DNA of 64,000 nucleotides from Rugalucina vietnamica. Lineage: Eukaryota; Mollusca; Bivalvia; Lucinida; Lucinidae. Positions 1-12,400 of the stretch are shown here, piece after piece. A program made the position numbers and the translations under genes. The notes below the pieces were generated by a model. It worked only from the letters and a program-made list of their open reading frames with translations. It had not been told where the DNA came from and ran no database searches. Numbering within the stretch: position 1 is the first letter of the stretch; the number at the start of each line of letters is the position of its first letter. The stretch covers positions 52,168,761 to 52,232,760 of the forward strand of contig OZ024869.1 of NCBI GenBank assembly GCA_964017185.1, given 5' to 3'.

Positions 1-195
1 ACAAAGGCTTAGATCATCTGTGCAGTAACTGCACAGCTGATCAGTGCCTTTGTTTTCGCTACACTGATAGTACCATTCCTTGGCTACTTGTATCCAAAGT
101 TTCAAGCTTGTAGCATTCTTCTGTGACAGTACAGACCGGTCTGTGTTGGACTTGTTCGGAAACCCAAATTGTTGGTTTTCTCACACGATGGCTCA
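1..195 (+). repeat. Hairpin MITE family H, copy 1 (cut by window edge)
   Basis: The copy holds the central hairpin (acaaaggc...cagctgatcag...cctttgttttcgc) and the right terminus ending in GGCTCA at 195. Its left end lies outside the window. The family consensus, seen across about a dozen copies here, is ~235 bp long, starts TGAGCC..CATGGGAAAACC and ends GGTTTTC..GGCTCA. The middle is a perfect or near-perfect palindrome reading GCGAAGCTGATCAGC. Confidence 0.75.
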
Positions 196-487
196 AATGG
201 AATTTTGGCGACTTGATTCGTAAAACTTTGGTTATGTACATGAATAAGACTTACTTGCATACTTTATGTACATGTACTTTCAAATAAATTTCACAATTAC
301 AATGTGCTTATTTAAAAGCAACGAAGAAATATTCATATTTATATGAGGCACATCCCCCATAAAATGACATGTATTTCAGATTTCAGAAACATATCACATT
401 GTGTAGCCAAGAAGGCTTTCAAGTTAGAAATAGAAAATACATTAAGTTCTGTTGTAGAAGATGTATGTATCACAAGTGCCTGAATAC

Positions 488-616
488 CTGTATTCCTGTT
501 TTGGAGACACTGTCCTGTATGAGTTTGTCTGGGTCTTCACTGGTGTTGTCTTCGACCTCAGGCCGGTACCGACATTCCTGGATCCTAGGGTCTTTCAACA
601 GTTTTTGTATCACATC
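488..616 (-). CDS. ERCC3: ERCC3 exon 7
   Basis: It has 43 codons in phase 0, starting [10 protein letters not shown] and ending with a Ser/Asp-rich linker ([10 protein letters not shown]...SVSKTGIQ), with a GTATTC donor. The remaining exons, including all helicase motifs, lie outside the window. Confidence 0.93.
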
Positions 617-3600
617 CTGTTAATAGTCAACATCATACAAGTACTATATTCACATGTCACATGATATTGACAAACGTGTATTGATGAAGACAAGAGCAGT
701 GTATTAATCAGGCAATTAACATTTGCATGTGCTATTAATACATGGCCTTTTCTTATGCTTCTAACTGGACGCCATGAAAACAATGTGCTTAAAATCAGCA
801 GCTGGAGTACGCCTGGAACAAGCATAAGAATGAAAGATTTGACGCATATGAAAATGTGACATGGCTATAAAACAAAGTGCACCATTAATTCTTTCATATT
901 AGTTTATGCATTAATAGTGATCAAAAATGACTGTCATTCATTAGCATTCACAAGGTCCTTCAGTTAAACATTTCATGACTATTCATAATCATGACGCCCC
1001 TCGATTTTCAACACTTGCTTCAGGACCCAGCGAATGTTTATGTTTGATCCCTCTAATGAAAAACCTCTGACAATGCATTTTTGCTGATAACCTTCTTTCT
1101 GCATGATGGTAAGATAATCATTTCCTTGTCAGGATATTAAGCTTTGTTTGTCCTCATAGGACCTGCAAAAATTTTGAAAATTGATCAGCAGATAAGGTTT
1201 TAATGAACAAAACCAATTTTGAATAGAGATTTTGCATTGGCAAGGGAGATAACTGAAGATAGATCATGAAAAAGAAGTTGTATATACAAACATTGCAGTA
1301 TTTCAATAAGATGGTACAGCAAACAATTTACCGGATGCTGGCTCTCCACATAGTATTTGTTGTGTTTCAACACCAGCTTCACTTTACCATAGCTCATTGT
1401 ACACAGCTGAAACATACCATGTGTACACATTTGAGCCGCCAAATCAGTTAACAAACAATCTGCATATGCGAAAACAAAGGCACAGATCAGCTGTGCGGTA
1501 GCTGATCAGCACCTATGTTTTCACACAATAGATAGTGCAATGTCTCTTCTTTCTAAATCAAAATTTCAAGCTTCTAGCCATTTTCTGTGGCTGCACAGAC
1601 TGGTTTATCTTAAAATTATGTCAGACCAGGTCGGAACTCCCACAGACCAGTTTTCTCAATCACACAGCTCATTTGTATTTGTCATCATAATCACACATTA
1701 AAGCAGCCAGAAAAAAGAAAACAGTTACGAATACATGTAGTCCCATTTATATAACTTCTAGTGTTTAAAACTTTTTTCTTATTGGTCAATATTCTCAAAG
1801 CATCATACAGTATCATAACGCTATCTTTGGGGTCCATAGATTCATAGAAGCAGACCGTGTTATAAGTGAAACCGTATTGTAATGAGGTTACTTACATATA
1901 GCAAAATAATCAATTTGGGAGGCATGGCATGGCCATGTTATACTGAAAACCACCTTATAGTGAGGCATGTTATGATGAGGTTAAGTGTAGTTGTTAGCAG
2001 GAAAACATGGTTGTGTTCACAAAAGCCATAACTAAAGCCAAATCTACAGACACCAGGAAAACATGTACGTGAAATGCATACCCCCCAGGGCTTTAGATAA
2101 GCCTGCGTACCGCGTAAATTACGAAAATATTTGGAAGGATACGCATTTTTCAAAATTCTAATGTGTATCAAGTACGAAAATAAAATAAGCGTTATGCATT
2201 TAATATTTTTCCTGAGCGTAATGTCCTTTTTTATCGTTTTCCCGAAGGTAGAAGAGATCCGATTGAATCGTAAGTAGCGCCCCTTTATTCCGGGCTCGTT
2301 TGGTTGACATCGAAAAAGTTCAACTCGATGAGAAACCAGTGGCGCGCTTCGCGTCTTTAGTGCTGGTTTGGGACGAGATGACTCCGTAGAATACAGTACA
2401 ATACAATCAGCGTAAGCCGTTTTCTATGCGGCGCACACCGATTCAATTATAATCAATTCGACCTATTGTAAAGTGAAAGTAAAAATGAGTGCAAGGCGAG
2501 GACGACCGCCAAAACAGCCTGCAAAGCGGGTGTCGAATGATCCTGGTTCACTCTTGAAATATATAACAGTAACACAACAGCCAGTTTCACCCGATCGAGT
2601 GATCAGAGACATCTTGGCAGACTTTCTGGCCGAGCTAATTCTGCCAAACAAGAAACAAGACAAATTTATTTACATGTAGCTGTTACACCGTAAGCTTTCT
2701 TTTAACTGCATGAGAAATAATGGTAGTGCTATAAAGCTTTTTCATTTAGGAAACAGCCGTTACTAATTAAAAAATTATCGTTACTCCTTTATTTTCAAAT
2801 TGACGAGTAACGTACTCATTTAACTGAAAAATTATCTAAAGCCCTGCCCCCTTAAACCCACTTTCATATAGAAAAACTGGGATTTGCAGGAGTATACCTA
2901 ATTTTCTTATTTTCGATACAAAAACATACATTGTGAGTACTCATTAGAACCGCCTCAAGACGGTTCAAACGTTTACTCACAATGTATGTTTTGAGTGAAA
3001 ATATTTAAAAAAATCGAAATTTTTCTAATGAAATTTTCAATTTTTGCTTTGAAAAAAATCTCTGTATATTGCATGGGCATGTTTTTGTAATGACTGCTTG
3101 ATGAGCTGGCTAACCTTCATTCCATTAAAACTTCGGTAACTTGTTCCACTTCCATGACATGTTAGCACAAGCTTTCTTTAACTGGATATTTGAGCAGCAA
3201 GATTCTGAACTATCAAAAACCATGCAATATAATGCAGCAGATTTAGCAAGATTACCTTTATAAATTCCTCTATGCCTGTGGGCAGTGTTGTCTTACACAA
3301 TCTTCTCAAGTACTCAATTATGTCCTTCGTTTCTAGACCCACCGACACTGCAGCATACAGGGAGTAGGCTGTCAACTTGTACTCATGTACATGTAGTGGT
3401 CTACAGACTGGCTGAAAGAAATGAGGCAAACTGTCAGAAAATTTAGCATCTTGTGGCAAAGGCAAAGGTTATATGTACACCTGGACCTCTTTATAATATG
3501 ATTCGTTACAACATGGTTTGGATATAACACTGATCAACCTTGGACCCCAATCAGACTATTTCTGCTATATGTCTATACAGTTTACTCTTGTTATAACACG

Positions 3601-6600
3601 GATTGGATAGCTAACACGGAAATTGGCTTGGACCCCAGTAATAGTGTTATAAAGAGGTTGAGGATGTACCATTTTATTTTCAGCATTTACCAGTATCATT
3701 ATCATCTGAACAGCACAATTTCTCAAATCCAGGGGCCAGTTGTTCAAAACTTCATTAGCTTAATGTCATTTTAAGACCTCAACTCGTTACGTCAATGCCG
3801 ACTTCATAAGCTAATACACTGTTATTTTTTGTTGATAAAATGCATTGCAAAGGATTCTCACATTTTTTCGACAAAAAATGCAAAGGATTCTAACATTTTA
3901 TCAACAAAAAATAACAGTGTATTTGTTCAAATTTTAACGAATAGTTAACTAACAAAATCGTTAAATTTGAACAACTGGCCCCAGTTTGTTTACCCTAAGC
4001 TAAAGCTGATCTCTGAGGACTAATATGTCTGTATCAGACTAGGCTAAGACCCTTCTAGCTCCTACAAACCAGGTCATTTCTCCCTACAAAACTTATATTA
4101 AATCATGACGAGTGACTTTCATATTGTTTGACTAATACTGAATTTAAACCTTGTGCACAATGCCCAATTTGATGCTTAGTTCATGCAACAGTGAAATAAT
4201 TATTGAGCAGCTGCATGGGAAAACCAACAATCTGCATATGTGAAAACAAAGACGCAGATCAGCTTCGCAGTAAAGCGAAGCTGATCAGCGCCTTTGTTTT
4301 CGCCACACGGATAGTATAATTCCTCTGCTATCTATATCCAAAATTTCCAGTCTCTAACCATCTTCTGTGACTGTGCAGCCCGGTTTGTGTTGGACCCTGT
4401 TGGAACCCAAACTGTCAGTTTTCTCACGCACAGGCTCATTCATCTTGTACCTACCTCTGATATGGCTATGAGGAAATCATGTGCATGTTTGTAGACTGGC
4501 GAGAATGACTCCAGGAAGATGTGGCCATCTGGTGCCTGTCGAAATATATGTTGTAAATATGGATAATAAAATATAAAGGTTGGATCCTTTGGAAGCAGTA
4601 AAATATTCAAATAGTATGGACTATATTGTGCAATTTCGGGTAATGAACCCTCATCAGTAGCCCTTGCTGCAATTTCAACACCAGCTGCAGTAATAGCAAA
4701 TAAAATACTAGAAATTGGCTGCAAGCAAGGCTTTCAGTATACCCCCCGCAAAATTATCTAAGGCCAATAACTTCCTTTAAGTCAAACCATGCAAAACATT
4801 TGTCAAAAATATCTTTTCAGCATTATAATCCTTCATGAAAATCCTCCATATGTCTGACTCATGTCTGTAAGGTATTAAATAATATACTGAAATCTCAGGG
4901 AGTAAAATTATTGTTGATTTCACTGTACACTGTTGATCATTATTTATCATGAGAAATGGTCAAAAATTGGCTATGCTAAAAAAAAGCTGTAAATTTGTCA
5001 AAAATAAATTATTCAGCATAAGAATTATTCATGCACATCTGAAATATATCTGGAACAAGTGTGCAAGGAATTCAAATGAAACAATGAAAGCACTAGGACG
5101 ACTTGATTTCATAAAGTATGCTCTACCAGCCGTATTGTATATTAGCGATGGTTGAAAAATGTCTAAGTTGAAAAATGCTGTAAATTTGTCAAAAATTATT
5201 TTTTCACCAATAAAATTCTTTATGCACATGTCTGTAACATGTCTGCAAAGTATTGAAAAGAATTACTGAAAGCCCCAGGAGGAAGTATGTACTATCAACC
5301 ATAATTGAATATAAGCAGAAATGGTCAAAATTGGCTAAGTTTAAAAAGCTGTTAATTTGTCAAAACTAAAATTTTCAGCATAAAAATTCTTCATGCACAT
5401 CTTCAATATATCTGGAACAAATCTGCAAAGAATTAAAAAGAAACAATGAAAGCCCTAGGAGGAGTTGATTTCACAAAGTATGCACTTCCAACCATTATTG
5501 TATGTAAGCAATAGTCGAAAAATGGCTAAGTTAAAAAATGCTGTAAATTTGTCAAAAACTATTTTTTTCAGCGTTATAATTCTTCATGCACATCTTCAAT
5601 ATGTCTGTAACATGTCTGCAAAGTACTGAAAAGAAATACTGAAAGCCCTAGGAGGAGTTGATTTCACAAAGTATGTATGTAAGCAATAGGGAGGAGTTGA
5701 TTTCACAAAGTATGTATGTAAGCAATAGTCGAAAAATGCCAAAGTTAAAAAATGCTGTAAATTTGTCAAAAATTATTTTTTCAGCATTATACTTCTTCAT
5801 GCACATCTTCAATATGTCTATAACATGTCTGCAAAGTACTGAAAAGAAATACTGAAAGCCCTAGGAGGAGTTGATTTCACAAAGTATGTATGTAAGCAAT
5901 AGTTGAAAAATGGCAAAGTTAAAAAATGCTGTAAATTTGTCAAAAATTATTTTTTCAGCATTATAATTCTTCATGCACATCTTCAATATGTCTGTAACAT
6001 GTCTGCAAAGTACTGAAAAGAAACACTGAAAGCCCTAGGAGGAGTTGATTTCACAAAGTATGCACTACCAACCATTATTGAATATAAGCAATTATAGAAA
6101 ATTTGCTAAGTTAAAAATGCTGTAAATTTGTCAAAAATGATTTTTTCAGCATGACAATTGTTCATGCACATCTGCAATATATCTGAAACATATCAGCAAA
6201 ATATTAAAAGGAAACATTGAAAGCTGTAAGAGGAGTTGATTTCACAAAGTATGTACTTTCAGTACTATGGCAAACATGTTATAGGAAGACTTAAAAAGTC
6301 CCATAACTCTTGCAATACTGACCCTTTGGCCCCTAAATTCATATCACACATGTATTGTCTGATGGTGCAAGTGTGGTGAAAATTTGAAACAAATCAGGCA
6401 AAAGCTACTCAAGTTATTCAGCAAAGACGTCCAAATGTTGACGGAATGACGGAATCACGGAATGACGGACAGGCTGAAAACAGTATACCCCCCTAAAACT
6501 TCGTTTTGCGGGGGGTATAATAAAGGTTGGATCCTTTGTTGTAAATATGGAAATTACATTTATAGGAGCTATAATTTTATTACAAGAAATATTGCTAACT

Positions 6601-9384
6601 TTCATGTGCCTTAAACACTAGAATCTTCTCAACCTATTTCTAATGACTAACGAGGCATCATAAATTGCATTTTAGAGAAAAGTTAGCCCAATAATCTATT
6701 TACCTACTCAGTGACCAGCAAATGATGTGTTTATGCTTTCTTGCACACCATATACATTTCTATTGTAAATACTCTTCTCAGTCTGTTTTCTCATTGATGG
6801 GGGAGAATAAATGAGCCTCGACGCGAGAAAACAGGTCTTCGGGGTTTCCGACCAGGTCCGACACAAACCGGCCTGTACAAGCTCAGAAAAGAGCTAGAAG
6901 CTTGAAATTTCGGATTTGAGTAGAAGAAGAATTGTACTATCCGATTAGCGAAAACAAAGGCGCTGATCAGCTTCGCGGTTACCGCGAAGCTGATCTGCGC
7001 CTTTGTTTTCGCCTAGGCAAAAATCCGGTTTTCTCACGATGCGGCTCAAATAATGCATGGTAGTGACTAGTGATTGCTTGTGTACTTTTAGATCAATTTA
7101 AGTATTTGAGCCTCCTCATGGGAAAACCAACAATCTGCATAGGCGAAAACAAAGACGCAGATCAGCTTCGCGGTAACCGCGAAGCTGATCAGCGCCTTTG
7201 TTTTCGCTACACGGATAGTACATTTCCTCTACTTTCTAAATCCAAAATTTCCAGTCACTTGCTATCTTCTGTGATAGTACAGCCCGGTTTGTGTCCGACC
7301 TGTTCGGAAACCAAAGTGTTGGTTTTCCCACGAGGTGGCTCATTTACTGAGAAGTGTGTGAAGAAAAAAATCACACACACAAAATATGTGTTTTGTGTGA
7401 AGAAAACATTTCATCCATAATCTTCAATTTCGCATCACTCGGCGCAGCCTCGTAACAACCACCACTACGACTCACCACCCAGAGTGGCCTAGAGCTGTGG
7501 TCTTTCTTCAACTCCAGTGTATTTCTGTAATCCTTGGCGCCAAACTCATCTTCCTGGGCAGTCTCTTCTACTGTCTTGGTTGCAGCTTCTGGGAGGCCTG
7601 TAACATCAGGAAAACAGTATTTCAGTAGGATTTTTTGGATATTTTCCCTCAAAACATAGATTGTGGGTACATTTTAGAACCGCCTCGCCCAGGCACTTCT
7701 AACAAGTACCCATAATCTGTTTTGAGCCAAAAATGAACCAGAGGACCATTGGTCCTGAGAACGCCCACCTGAAGCCTGATCTTGAAGTATTAAGTCATCA
7801 TGAAATGACCTTGACCTTGAATACTCACACACCTTTATTGACTTCAAAAGTTGTCTGCATCTGCAAAGTTTCAGGTCTCAGGCTGCAATAGTTTCCAAAC
7901 CCAGTGATTTCTGAGAAAACCATAATTTTAATTTTGATATTTAAATGACTTTGGGTCAAGGTCAAGAAATGACCTTGGCCTTCATTAATTACGTACCTTC
8001 ATTGACTCCATTAGTTGTCTGCATCTAGCAACTTTCAGGTCTCAGGCTGCAACAGTTTCCAAAATATCCATCGTTTTCGCCTTTTCCCATGTAAAGCCTA
8101 TGTTTCCAAAATTGACCTTGCCGTAAAATAGGTCAAGGTCATCCTAGGATCATCATTTCAACAAACTATGATGGGCTGGAGTCCCAAATGCTACATACCA
8201 AGTTTCATGAAAATCGGCCAGCCGGTTCTAGAGAAGAAGATTTTTGAATGTTTTTTACCATATATGGGCGTGGCGGCCATCTTGGTCATGTGACCTGGAT
8301 TTCGCGATCAAACTTTCATTATCTCTACCCATGGATGCTCCACATAAAATTTCAGTTTGATTGGCCATGCAGTTTCAGAGAAGAAGATCTTTGAAAAGTG
8401 TGTATGGACGACAGACTGGTCAAGGTCAAGAGATGACCTTGACCTGAATTAATCACATACTTTCATTAGTTGTTTTGCATCTATCACTTTTCAGGCCTCA
8501 GGCTGCAATAGTTTTCAAAAAATCCATAATTTTCACTTTTTCCCATGTAAAAGCCTATGTTTACAAAATTGACCTTGCCGTAAAATAGGTCAAGGTCATG
8601 CTAGGGTCATCATTTGATCAAACTATGATGGGCTGTAGTCCCAAATGCTACATACCAAGTTTCGTGAAAATCGGCCTGCCGGTTCTGGAGAAGAAGATTT
8701 TTGAGTGGTTTTTACCATATATGGGCGTGGCGGCCATCTTGGTCATGTGACCTGGGTTGTGCTATCAAACTTTCGTCACCCCTACCCATGGATGCTCCAT
8801 ATAAAATTTCACTTTGATTGGCCAAGCGGTTTCAGAGAAGAAGATCTTTGAAAAGTGTGTATGGACGAAAGACTGGCCAAGGTCAAGAGATGACCTTGAC
8901 CTAAATTAATCACATACCTTCATCTACTCCATTAGTTGTTTTCATCTACCACTTTTCAGGCCTCAGGCTGCAATAGTTTTCAAAAAATCCATAGTTTTCA
9001 CTTTTTCCCATGTAAAAGCCTATGTTTCCAAATTTGACCTTCCGTAAAATAGGTCAAGGTCATCCAAGGGTCATCATTTTATCAAACTATGATTGGTTGA
9101 AGTCCACAATGCTACATACCAAGTTTCGTGGAAATCGGCCCACCGGTTCTGGAGAAGAAGATTTTTGAAGTGTTTTTACCATATATGGGCGTGGCGGCCA
9201 TCTTGGTCATGTGACCCGGATCTCGCGATCAAACTTCAGTTCCCCCTACCCATGGATACTCCACATAAAATTTCACTTTGATTGACCAAGCGGTTTCAGA
9301 GAAGAAGATCTTTGAAATTGTGGACGACGGACGGATGACGGACGGACGGACGCCGGATCATGGCCATCCTATAAGCTCGCCTTG

Positions 9385-9415
<31 letters not shown>

Positions 9416-12400
9416 AGACAATAAGCAATGCTTATTAAATACCCCCCGCAGGGTAACTGTTTACCACAAAAATTATTTTGGCAATAAAATTTCTTTATGC
9501 AAATGTCCAATGGGTGTACATCATGTAGGCATGATATCAAATTGTTCCATCAAAAACTATGGTAGGAGTTGATTGGCCCATGAAAGCCTTTACCTGTATA
9601 AAAAAAAAAAAAAAAACCCACTAAGAAAAATTGTCTAAGTTCTCATAGCTGTCATTTTATCAAAAATTATTTTTTCACAATAACAATTCTTCATGCAAAT
9701 GTCCAATGGGTGTACATCATGTAGGCATGATATCAAATTGTTCCATCAAAAACTATGGTATGAGTTGATCGGCCCGTAAAAGCCCTTACCTGTAAAAAAA
9801 ATAAGAAAATTTGTCTAAGTTCTCATTGCTGTAATTTTAACAAAAAATATTTTTTCATAATAAAATTTCTTCATGCAAATGTCCAATGGGTGTACATCAT
9901 GTAGGCATGATATCAAATTGTTCCATCAAAAACTGTGGTAGGAGTTGATTGGCCCGTGAAAGCCCTTACCTGTGAAAAAAGTAATAAAATTGCCTAAGTT
10001 CTCATAGCTGTCATTTTGTCAAAAATTATTTTTTCGCAATAAAATTTCTTCATGCAAATGTCCAATGGGTGTACATCATGTAGGCATGATATCAAATTGT
10101 TCCATCAAAAACTGTGGTAGGAGTTGATTGGCCCGTGAAAGCCCTTACCTGTAAAAAAAGTAATAAAATTGCCTAAGTTCTCATAGCTGTCATTTTGTCA
10201 AAAATTATTTTTTCACGATAACATTTCTTCACGCAAATGTCCAATGGGCCTACATCATTTAGGCATAATATCAAAAAGTTCCAACAAAAACTGTTGTAGG
10301 AGTTGATCGGCCCGTAAATGCACTATCTTCACTGTATACAAAAGCCATCAAGAACTATAAAGGGAAGTAACTCAAAAGGGACTGGCCCCTAGCCCTTAAT
10401 TTTTGCATGTACATATTTGCCGCATAGATATACAGATGCCTGCAAAGTTTCATGAAATTCCATCAATGGGTCTTCAAGATATTAAAGAAACAAAACGTTA
10501 CGGACGGATGCACGCACACTCCTACCAGAGAGACATTGTGGGGTGACCAATGTCCATGCCATAGAAAATAGTGGGGTGATTCACCATTTACAGAATAAAT
10601 CGTGACCCATGATACAATTGTGCACCCCACATTACTCTCAGAACACCCCACATTTCACCAATATTCTCATAACTCACCCCACATAGTACCTCTGGTTAGT
10701 TCGCACGGACGGACAACGTGAAAACAGTATACCCCCCTTAAAACTTCGTTTTGGCGGGGGGTATAATAATATTTCTTCATGCACATGTCCAGTGTATCTG
10801 TATTGTGAAGGCAAAGTAACAAATAGCACCAGCAAAAACTGTGGTAGGAGTTGATCGGCCTGTATAGGCACTACCATGGAACCCATGTTGGAAACAATGC
10901 ACAAAAATTGTCTAAGTTCACAAAGCTGCAAATTTGTTCAAAATTATTTTTCCAAAATAATATTTCTTCATGCACATTTCCAGTGTGTCTGTATTGTGAT
11001 GGCAAAGTATCAAATGGCTCCAGCAAAAACTGTGGTAGGAGTTGATCGGCCCGTATAGGCACTACCATGGAACCCATGTTGGAAACAATGCACAAAAATT
11101 GTCTAAGTTCACAAAGCTGCAAATTTGTTAAAAATTGTTTATCCAAAATAATATTTCTTCATGCACATGTCTAGTGTGTCTGTATCATGATTGCAAAGTA
11201 ACAAATGGCTCCAGCAAAAACTGTGGTAGGAGTTGATCGGCCCGTATAGGCACTACTATGGAACCCATGTTGGAAACAATGCACAAAAATTGTCTAAGTT
11301 CACAAAGCTGCAAATTTGTTAAAAATTATAATTTGTTAAAAATTATTTTTCCAAAATAATATTTCTTCATGCACATGTCCAGTGTGTCTGTATCGTGATG
11401 GCAAAGTATCAAATGGATCCAGCAAAAACTGTGGTAGGAGTTGATCGGCCCGTATAGCCACTACCATAGCACATGCACATCCCATGTAATACAAAATGCT
11501 CATGAAAAATTGTCTGTGTTCTCTCAGTTGTAATTTTGTCAAAAATTATCTTTTCACTATCAAACTACCGGTACTTCATGCAAATGTCAAACATGTCACC
11601 ATTGTATTGGTAAAGTTTCAGAGTTATTCATTGAAAACTGTGGTAGGAGTTAATCGGCCCATGAAGGCACTATACATATGCATATAAACACAGCCATTAA
11701 GAATTACAAAGGGAAATAACACAGAACTGGCCCCTAGCCCCTTATGTTTTATCATAATATTTGCCCCATCAATATGTATGTGTGTGCAAGGTTTCATGAA
11801 ATTCCCGCTAAGGGGCTTCAAGATATTAAAGAATATGCATATAAACACAGCCATTAAGAATTACAAAAGGGAATAACTCTCACAGAACTGGCCCCTAGCC
11901 CCTTATGTTTTATCATAATATTTGCCCCATCAATATGTATGTGTGTGCAAGGTTTCATGAAAATACCGCTAAGGGGCTTCAAGATATTAAGGAAACAAAG
12001 TGTTACGGACGGGACGGACGGACGGACGGGACGGACGTACGGACGTTCCGACGGACGGACAACGTGAAAACAGTATACCCCCTTATAACTTCGTTATTGC
12101 AGGGGGTATAATAAGAAAAATATCAAAAAAATTTCTACTGAAAATTTTCCTTTTTTTACAACTCTGCATATTGCATGGGCAAGTTTTCGTAATGAAAATG
12201 AGCACTTTGAAGTTAATTTAGGAATCAAAAATAAATAAAAAGAGCTGCAAGTGGAAAAAAACTTGTCTTCGGGGTTTCCGTCCAGGCCTGACACAAACCA
12301 GCAAGTACAGTCTTAGAAAAAGGCTAGAAGTTTGACATTTTCGATTTAAGATGAAGAGATCATTATTCCATCTGTGGTGAAAACAGAGGCACAGATCAGC

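Noticed and set aside
7371-7475. Extension of ERCC3 exon 3 past PLWV to a downstream stop
   Set aside because: The GTGAGT donor follows directly, and the protein family continues with APDGHIF, encoded in exon 4.
4738-12110. Regularly spaced repeats that might suggest a CRISPR array
   Set aside because: Units are ~180-190 bp, imperfect and directly contiguous, without short repeats and unique spacers. The DNA is animal nuclear.
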